Of a stretch of 64,000 nucleotides of DNA, positions 57,268-64,000 are shown one piece after another. Every line of letters starts with the position of its first letter. Positions within the stretch are counted from its first letter, which is position 1. This stretch comes from Favolaschia claudopus (Eukaryota > Basidiomycota > Agaricomycetes > Agaricales > Mycenaceae): assembly GCA_037176885.1 (NCBI GenBank), contig JAWWNJ010000011.1, forward strand, positions 806,001 through 870,000. The letters run 5' to 3'. Both the position numbers and the translations under genes were made by a program. The notes under the pieces were generated by a model. It made no database searches and was not told the DNA's origin. It was given only the letters and a program-made list of their open reading frames with translations.

Positions 57268-57986
57268 ACCGCTGATAGTTACGGCGACGGCAGCATGCCA
57301 GCACTGGGGGAGGGATTCGGGAAGGCGGGCTGGAACGAGCGAGTTGGCCATGGTCTGGAAGTCGGCGTTGGTGCTGGACGGGAAGGAAGGCGTGCAACAG
57401 CACCCGAAAGGATGCTGGAGCCGGCGGCGACGTCGCTGGAGATGGCAGAGGTACGGGAGGCGGAGGCGCTGTCGCTGGATTGGGCGAGAGCGGTGGAGAC
57501 GAGGGTGAGCCGGGCGACGGCGAAACGCGTACTACACTGACATATGGGCGGCATCGTGAGCGGCGGGGACCGGTGGCTGGATGGTACCCTTGAGGTGAAG
57601 GAGGACGAGATGATGCGGGCGTCGAGTGTGAAGGTACGTACCTTGTCAGTTTTCCCGTCCCCCTGCATTTCTCGTATTCATTCGTTCAACTCCTCCATCC
57701 TGTAGCGATTTCTTGGTGGCGATGGCGGAAGTCCGCGCGTTTCGGTTTCGAGGAGGAGGGAAAGCCAACGGGCGGGCGGCGCGGACAGGCGGAATTGAAA
57801 AGCGTAGTCTGAAGTCGTACTCAGACCGCGCTTGTGACTAGGACGGGGAGACCGAGTGTGGGCGAGACGAAAAAGAATCGGTCGTAGTGAAGCGTTGTGG
57901 GAGTTATGTGGAGGAGGGGGCTGAGTAGACGAAATAATAGCGAGTGAGATGTAATCGATAAATAGCGGATGAAGATGCGCACCTCG

Positions 57987-58500
57987 TCAAACATCAAACA
58001 ACACATCCTGCATCTCCAGCCCCAACTCGACCAACCTTCTCCCAATCTCCCTCACCCTTTCCTTCATCGCACATACGCGATATACTCATAATCCGTAGGC
58101 TCATAGTGCTTCCATTTCTCCTTCTTGGTTTCGCCTTCTCGTGGATCTGAATCTAAGAAGAACTTCATCTTGAAAGAAAAACGAAGCTACACGGACCTCA
58201 ACAACATACCTCGACCCAAGCGCATCCCTCGTCCATACTGAACCACATCCCAGCCCGTCTCGAACGGCTTGTCCGCGCTAATCGCCGTTCGCCTCGCCGG
58301 CGCCGTAGTCTGGTCAGTTAGTACGCGTCGTTATGATTGTTGCCTCGTTGATGCGGTTCGATTGTAGTGGTCATCGTAGAGGGCAACGGTGCTGAATTGT
58401 AGGTGGTGGAGGTCGAAAAAGAGGTCTTCATCATCGAACAGTCTCCCGATAATTTCCCGCACAAACGCTTGCACTACTCACATCGACTCGTGAGCTGGTC
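57987..58500 (-). pseudogene. Broken gene fragment, unknown family
   Basis: Minus-strand pieces read QAFVREIIGRLFDDEDLFFD, LHHLQFSTVALYDDHYN, then after a good branch site and acceptor (TACTAACTGACCAG) RTAISADKPFETGWDVVQYG, RGMRLGRG, DPREGETKKEKWKHYEPTDY and EYIAYVR before a stop; the next frame continues as MKERVREIGRRLVELGLEMQ and DVLFDV to 57987. The pieces are protein-like and one acceptor is canonical, but at least one frame break separates the last two and no start was found. The 5' end abuts the opposite-strand T5orf172 gene. The family was not recognised. Confidence 0.4.
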
Positions 58501-58513
58501 GATTCGGCTGCAC

Positions 58514-59104
58514 ATGTCCAGCGTTTATTCGTCCGACTTTGACCGTCAACTGGCTGCCGGTGAGTATCTCAAGTTTGAGGCAAGGGTAGGGGTCTTACCA
58601 GTGTAGCTTTGTCGCATATTGACTCTATCTTGCCTTGGGAGTCCACAAGATACCCGCGTATTCATACCAAAAACGAGCTATTCGCTGCCCTCGTACGCCC
58701 TCCGTCTGCTGCAGATGGGCCAGGGATCGTATATTGGATGAAAACAAATAACCCGGACGGCAGCATCGAGTCCAAAGCGGGATTTTCAAATGATCCCAAC
58801 CGTCGGCTCGGCGAATGGGAGCGCCAATGCTATCGCTCCGACTTCGAGCTAGTCTCGACCACCCCTACTCTTCATGCTCGTAAACTCGGTGCGCTCTGCA
58901 CACTTCGTTTGATTCCCTATAAAAATAATGGCTTTAGAGCGTGTTGTACACATATTCTTTAAAATCGCCGACCTGTGGAAAGAGCCGTACTGCTGCGAGT
59001 CGTGTTCCGTATACCATCGTGAAAAGTTCGAAGTTGATGAATTTGGCGGAATTCCGGCAGCTAGGAATATTACGGAGATTCTGAGAGATCTGGTAGATGC
59101 TTAG
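58514..59104 (+). CDS. T5orf172/Mug113-type GIY-YIG domain protein
   Basis: Small protein of the T5orf172 branch of the GIY-YIG nuclease fold, common in agaricomycete genomes. Exons 58514-58559, 58607-58888 and 58938-59104 join to 164 residues. MSSVYSSDFDRQLAAALSHI leads to the domain: GIVYWMKTNNPDGSIESKAG, FSNDPNRRLGEWERQC (the conserved Arg/Trp-x-x-Gln-Cys helix), FELVSTTPTLHARKLERVVH and IFFKIADLWKEPYCCESCSV, then REKFEVD and a C-terminal ITEILRDLVDA. The N-terminal GIY Tyr is at VYWMK, and the second motif Tyr is less clear, so nuclease activity is uncertain. It lies between a broken gene and a transposase. Confidence 0.82.
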
Positions 59105-59257
59105 CTAGGTAGATTTGGGTTTACAAACGTGTAAATAAATGCCGGTTATTCAACGAGTCAGCCGTGCACAGCACAATTGATTGACATATTGTGTCAATCG
59201 GAATCCGGACCGAGTGGCGGTGATCTCATTCCAAAAAGGGCGAGAGGAAGAAATTTA
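59105..59257. other. Left flank of transposase gene, possible element end
   Basis: Contains an inverted motif ATTGACATATTGTGTCAAT (59182-59200), whose TGACA/TGTCA core resembles the GTGACA motifs on the other side of the transposase. This could mark the subterminal region of the element; no clear terminal inverted repeat was found. Confidence 0.3.
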
Positions 59258-62200
59258 TTAATGTCTCGATAGATTAACGTATACAGCTCGATCGTCTGAG
59301 AACTCGAAGCGTGCACACTGGGACGCTACCATGTATGGTTCAATTGTATCGGGGATGGGCAGCATTTCGGAAGAGTAGGTCTGGGCGGGGAAGTGAGGGA
59401 AATAGCGCAAAAAAGGATCCGACTTCCCGGCAGGCAAAGGCGCCTGGCGGCGAACAACGAACATAGTCGACTCTCCATGAGAAATGATTTTTTGAATGCT
59501 GCCGGGGACTAGGTCCGGTGCTGAGGAAGAGGGGTAATAGAGGATGAGACTGTTGCCGATATGAGTGGATGCGCGAGAGAATGTGTGGCCATTGTACGTG
59601 TAGTGGGCACGTTCACCGTCTACGGCGAGAGGAGGGGAGTCTGCGGACTCGCTTCGGGGCGTGAAAGCCCGATCGAATATGGCTTTGAACTGTTTAAGTA
59701 CCTCCGAGCAGTTCGGGCGGCGGAGATGTCGCCGCACAGCTGCAGCACGGAAAAAAGACCTCGTCAATGTGCCTTCGAGTTCCCCTCCTATATGACTGGC
59801 CGTGTTAAGTTTCTGCAGATAGCCAATCATTCGCTCGAAAGGGAAGCACCACCACGAGACAACAGGGCCGAAAAGCAGGAGGAAATCGTAAATGTGGAAC
59901 GCGACATGGATATTGGGTCGTTTGGCATGATTCTGTGTATGGGGATAGTGCACAGGAAGCCCGTCCACCCAGGCCTTCAGGAAGTGACGGTACCTGGTTG
60001 CGCGGTCGAAGGTCATAGTGTAGCGGCAGACGACGATGACAGCTTGGAATAGGGCCATGCTGTGATCGAGCATTGCAAGGAGGCGTGGCGTCTCGGCGTC
60101 CACTGGTCGATCCCCCCACATCAGGATGAGCGCGAGGGGGAGATACAGGAAGGCGAGAGTGCGCCACTCGTCTGCTTTGATACTACCGGCGTTGCTCTCC
60201 CCGTAGTTGGGTGGCACGGAATTGATCCAGGACGGTCGATGTGTTTTCTTTATCACGCGTTGGATGAATTTGATCTGCTGGAGAGTGATTGCCTTTGGAA
60301 CAAAGTTGCCGTCGCCTTTACGAGGCTTAGTTCGACGCTGTGGCATTGATAAATCTTGGCGTAATAAAATGTGAACAAAACCACTCACCCAGGCCATCAG
60401 TTTCTCGCAATAGTGAGCCTTGGTCTTCGCGCCTTCGAGATCGAGCCCGAGAGAGTATGCTACAAAACGAAGAGCCGGACGATTGTTGTTGTGAAGAGCA
60501 TCGTACATGGTTTCCTCGCTGATCGCGGGGACGTCGTTCGTGGGGACATCGGGCATAGCGACGTCCTGGGGGGCATCGGGCATGTCAACGTCGGAGTCCA
60601 TATCCTCATCCATATTCTCATCCACCTCGTCAACAAGTGCTTGGACGAGCTTGGCGTGGATTGAGCGGATCTGCCCAATTTCCTTCTCAGGGTTCTTCAG
60701 CAGATACTGGGAAGGACACTCATTGGGATCATACTCCGACCAGTCGTGGTCAAAGGCGATCCCGGCAACCTCCTTCTTTTTGGCGACCTCGGCGTCTATT
60801 CTAAGGACTCGACGGCAGTGGTAATGTACCAACCCCTCCAAAACACAATGCATCAGATCGACCACCCCCATCCGCGTTGGATCCCAATACGGTAGACGCC
60901 AAAACTCAGACCATCGCACGCCATGTTCTTTGAAGATCTTATCGCGCTCTGCCTGCGAAGATGCGTCCTTCCAAGCGTATGCCCACCGACGCAGCTGCTG
61001 GGGATCCCTCCGCGTCCAAGCAGGGTTGTCAAGGTCGGTGCGATGCGTATGCTCCACTCCCGTGCAGTTGCAGACTGTACAAATATGGTGGGATCCGACG
61101 CCGGCAAGACCAAGAATTTTCCGAGTGGCTGGAAGGTCGTTAACATTGATTGCGATAGCAATGTCGACCGAGGACGGGGACTCAGACAGTCCTGTGCGAG
61201 ACAAACGAAGCCCAGGCTGCCATCCTGCAACGAAGACGTCCATGAGGGGACGGACATAGGAGCCTATCTGGTCGTGATTGGGCTCGTGCGGACCAAGAAT
61301 GATACTAAGCCACATGAACTCGGGTTTGTAGCGAATGTCCTCTGGGAGATTGAGATTGACGACGGCTAGAATTCCGATCGAGTCGTGATTGCCCCGTTTC
61401 CTCATGCCGTGAGGGTTAAAGAAATCTAAAAGGACTTGGAAAGCAAGTCTCATTCGATCTCCCCTCTTGATGAAAAGCTCGTCGGGAACGGGTCCGTTGA
61501 AGGTGCGAAGAAACTCTGCCTCAAAGACGTTGTTGACCTCATCTTCTGACACGGGTCCATCCGGATCCTGAGACAGTTTTTCCTGTACGGCGGCCCAAGC
61601 TCTGTCGCACGCATCATTGCACATCTTCACGACTTCAGGATCAGAGAGGATGGAAGATAAATGATCGACGAAGTCAGGGAAAACGAAAGGCTTGATGGGG
61701 CGCATCTTGGAGTAACGTTCGACGAGCAAAGGTTCGCCGCAAGGAACAGCAGCACCATGCTTGTCACGGAAAACGGGGTTTTCACAACGAGCGGGATATA
61801 CGGGCTCTCCGGTGAGTCGATTTGTCCGTGGCTCGTGTGTGTCGTGGCAAGACGGACATACAGCAAGGACTCTTGTTTTTGGGTCCAGTTTGAAAGCCTT
61901 CAGCGCGCTCTCCAAAGTCGTTGGGAGCTGAGACAGGACGTCGCGCTGTTTAGCATTATAATCTGCGCCAGGAGAGGAAGATAGGGACATCGTGAGTCGG
62001 ATTATCATGTTGACCGTGTCAATGAGGAAGTTGCAGGGGTCGGCAGCCACCCCAATGATGACGTTGGCGATGATAGCAAACAAGATAAATATTTGAGCCA
62101 CGGTATCGAGACGGAGCAGAGGATTTTCAAAGTGGTGCTCTGAGAAAAGATTAGTCTTATATCGGCGGAGGTCTGCAAAGAGGCGTCATACCTGTGTCAT

Positions 62201-63628
62201 ACTCGACTGGGTTGGTATCAGGAGGGGCTGGCGGTAGAATGGCTGCAACGCAGTCGACAAGTGAATCGAGTGCTTGAGCTTCGGCGTAGGCTTCGTCCCA
62301 CATGTTACCCAGCTCTGCGTCCTTTTTTGAAGCTTTAAGACTCGCCAAGAGCTTGCCAGCGTCAATGACGATCTCAGCGGCGGCATCAAGTGCAAGACGA
62401 GTAGACTCGTGATCCTCGTTTTCCCCATACAACGTATAAACTAGGTCCAAAGACTCGTGAGCTGTACGAATGCTCTCCAAAAGCTCGGTGAGGGTAGCTT
62501 CCCGCCGCTCTTTTCTCGTGGGAGGCGCCACACGTAGCGGCGGCGGCGCGTCAACAACAGACTGTATAGCCGCCATCGCTTCCGTGTTTGAAATGGGACG
62601 GAAGGTGTCTGGGACATCGGCGCAGGAGGCCTGAAAGTCGTCGCGAGAGCTGAAGAACTTGGAATGCTGCTGTCCATAGACGTCGGGTCCGTCGTCGGTG
62701 ACGACAAGTCCAGTGAACATGTTCGAAAGGTCGTCGAGAGGCACCTCAATCTGACTTTCCAAAAAGTCGTTGATTTCTAGCTGGTGTGCCGTTCGTTTGA
62801 TGAATGCGATATGGTGGGTGATGCCTTCCTTGGGGCAGTCCACACATCGCCATGTACGCGGCGCTTGTGGCATTGACTCTGCGTCGAGCAGTCTGATTCT
62901 GCGGACGTACGACGTCGAGCAGTTTCAAATCTGAGGGTAGCGTGGACAATTTTGGTCGGCAGGATACAGGCGAAACTCGTTTTAAAGCACAAGTTCTATT
63001 GTTCTGATAAATGGGGAAGGTAGTTGGCATGATGAGCATAGTATTGATGGCAGAGCACAAGATCTACAGTTGATCATAATACACAATAAAGCAGATCACA
63101 TATGGCAAAACGAGGTGCCGCCAATCTCCGGAAAACAGTATTTGGAGGAGAAGTAGGGTAACAATGAACTGGAATGGAATAGGGGGGAAAAGACGATCTG
63201 AGACGAAGAGTGAGTGATGAACAAGATGAGGGTTGAGACGAACTGACCATTGGGCGCCGGAGCATTCGCCTGAGCTACTGGAGGTTGCAGACCACCGGGA
63301 GGAGCAGGGGACGGGGGCGACACAGGCGGAGGCGCCGGAGCAGGAGCAGGAGCGGCATGGAAGTACGTCGGGCTCGGAGGGGGCGCATAAAGCGACTGCC
63401 CGCAATTAGCGCACCGTGGGTTGGAGTTCGAGTTTGGAGGGGGCGCATATAGCGACACCCCGCAATTAGTGCAGCGCACTAAGCAGCGGTAAACCTGAGG
63501 GGGATCTGAGAAATACATCAGCCCAATCTCTCCTGTGGACGGGCCGGGTAGGCAGTACTGTACTCACAAACAAAGGCGGTTGAGGTCCGAGAGCTACGCG
63601 ATGCAGACTGGCGGGAGCGGGAGCTCAT
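59258..63628 (-). CDS. Plavaka/CACTA-like transposase with N-terminal zinc ribbons
   Basis: Transposase of the Plavaka-like type within the CACTA/EnSpm superfamily. The final exon alone encodes 947 residues. It includes FRDKHGAAVPCGEPLLVE, LNLPEDIRYKPEFMWLSIIL, GPHEPNHDQIGSYVRPLMDV, the RNase H-like core PSSVDIAIAINVNDLPATRK, GVGSHHICTVCNCTGVEHTH (zinc knuckle), FWRLPYWDPTRMGVVDLMHC (acidic metal ligands), VLEGLVHYHCRRVLRID, and a C-terminal block FLLLFGPVVSWWCFPFERMI with GYLQKLNTASHIGGELEGTL. Upstream exons start at MSSRSRQSASRSSRTSTAF (63628), then carry two near-identical zinc ribbons, CTNCG-SLYAPPP and CANCG-SLYAPPP, a Pro-rich spacer, WRCVDCPKEGITHHIAFIKR, and a coiled helical exon. No stop interrupts the exons, so the copy may be intact. 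Precise 5' splice sites are provisional. Confidence 0.85.
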
Positions 63629-63828
63629 TTTGAAGCGAGGAGTCGAGCATAGTTGGCGCGTTTTTAAGGACAGCAGAACAAAAAGCCTAGAGAACAAAAA
63701 GCTCGTGAACAATTGGGCCACAGCCGATAACAAAAGATGTACCGAGGTGTCGGGGCTTGACTCGGGGATGGGCGGACTCAGTCGAGCTGACAACACCCAA
63801 AAGCGAGACGGGCCGTAAGTCTCTGCAA

Positions 63829-63986
63829 GCGTACAACGCCTGGCAGTGAGCGGGAGAGGGCTATGCTGCCGACGTACAACGTCGGGCAGCACTTGGCGCA
63901 GCTCAGAAGAAATGTGACATGATGTCACAGATGCGACGGAGTGACACCTAGTGACACCGACAGCGCGGCGACACGTGTATGTGACA
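63829..63986. repeat. Clustered GTGACA and GTACAACG motifs beside transposase
   Basis: GTGACA occurs at 63914, 63941, 63951 and 63981, and inverted at 63923 (TGTCAC). Just before, GCGTACAACGC (63829-63839) and GACGTACAACGTC (63871-63883) are two related short palindromes. A third relative, GACGTACGACGTC, lies at 62904-62916 inside the transposase gene. The pattern resembles the subterminal transposase-binding repeats of CACTA elements; the element end is beyond the window. Confidence 0.6.
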
Positions 63987-64000
63987 TCACGTTGCGCTCA

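Larger units (their letters stand above)
56370..57986. other. Repeat-rich intergenic region
   Basis: About 1.6 kb without a supported gene. It contains the 40-bp palindrome at 56962-57001, a 24-bp direct repeat at 57074-57097 and 57244-57267 (one mismatch), and GC-rich open frames at 57.2-57.7 kb on both strands that look like compositional artefacts. Confidence 0.45.

Noticed and set aside
57214..57668. Overlapping frames of 108 (plus) and 129 (minus) codons
   Set aside because: Both are explained by high GC and lack of stops; neither has a recognisable domain or splice context.
1..64000. CRISPR arrays, rRNA and tRNA genes
   Set aside because: No regularly spaced repeats of CRISPR type and no rRNA sequence were seen; I could not identify a convincing tRNA by eye.

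Overview
This 64 kb window is nuclear DNA from a filamentous basidiomycete, most likely a mushroom-forming Agaricomycete. The evidence is many short (about 45-100 nt) GT..AG introns, dense gene packing on both strands, typical fungal families (Zn2Cys6 regulator, Rrg9/neugrin, Snt1 co-repressor, Fyv10/Gid9, NAC-beta, coactosin) and a Plavaka/CACTA-like transposase. Assignments come from reading translated exons and joining splice sites by eye; no database was consulted.

Layout. 1-7 kb (minus strand): secreted type-B carboxylesterase (cut by the left edge), short-chain dehydrogenase, pyridoxal-reductase-like aldo-keto reductase, hemerythrin-like protein. 7.4-11.0 kb: gene-poor repeat island with a ~3.24 kb element (17-bp inverted ends, 13-bp flanking direct repeats) and a separate 228-bp MITE. 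11.8-19.4 kb (plus): Zn2Cys6 regulator, Sds23-like CBS protein, 14-TM-type MFS transporter. 19.6-26.4 kb: GNAT acetyltransferase and Rrg9 (divergent), coactosin, SSAT-like acetyltransferase, NAC-beta with a telomere-like box upstream. 26.4-28.9 kb: no intact gene, coding-like debris. 28.9-35.1 kb (minus): cytochrome P450, PAQR receptor and a halogenase-like flavoprotein with a C-terminal zinc ribbon. 35.1-39.9 kb: mostly non-coding, with a decayed gene. 39.9-56.4 kb: conserved housekeeping block (Fyv10/Gid9; ICL/PEP-mutase family lyase; PIG-S/Gpi17; Snt1 with an RS-rich segment; SH3-PX-BAR sorting nexin; second aldo-keto reductase). 56.4-64 kb: palindrome, broken gene, small T5orf172 GIY-YIG protein, and a long Plavaka-like transposase whose far side carries clustered GTGACA motifs.

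How the genes relate. Most are independent housekeeping or catabolic genes. The P450/flavoprotein pair is the only hint of a small oxidative pathway. Several pairs share short divergent promoters (GNAT/RRG9 ~118 bp, GPI17/SNT1 ~244 bp, FYV10/lyase ~292 bp). The best candidates for something undescribed are the 7.47-10.72 kb element and the flavoprotein-zinc-ribbon fusion.
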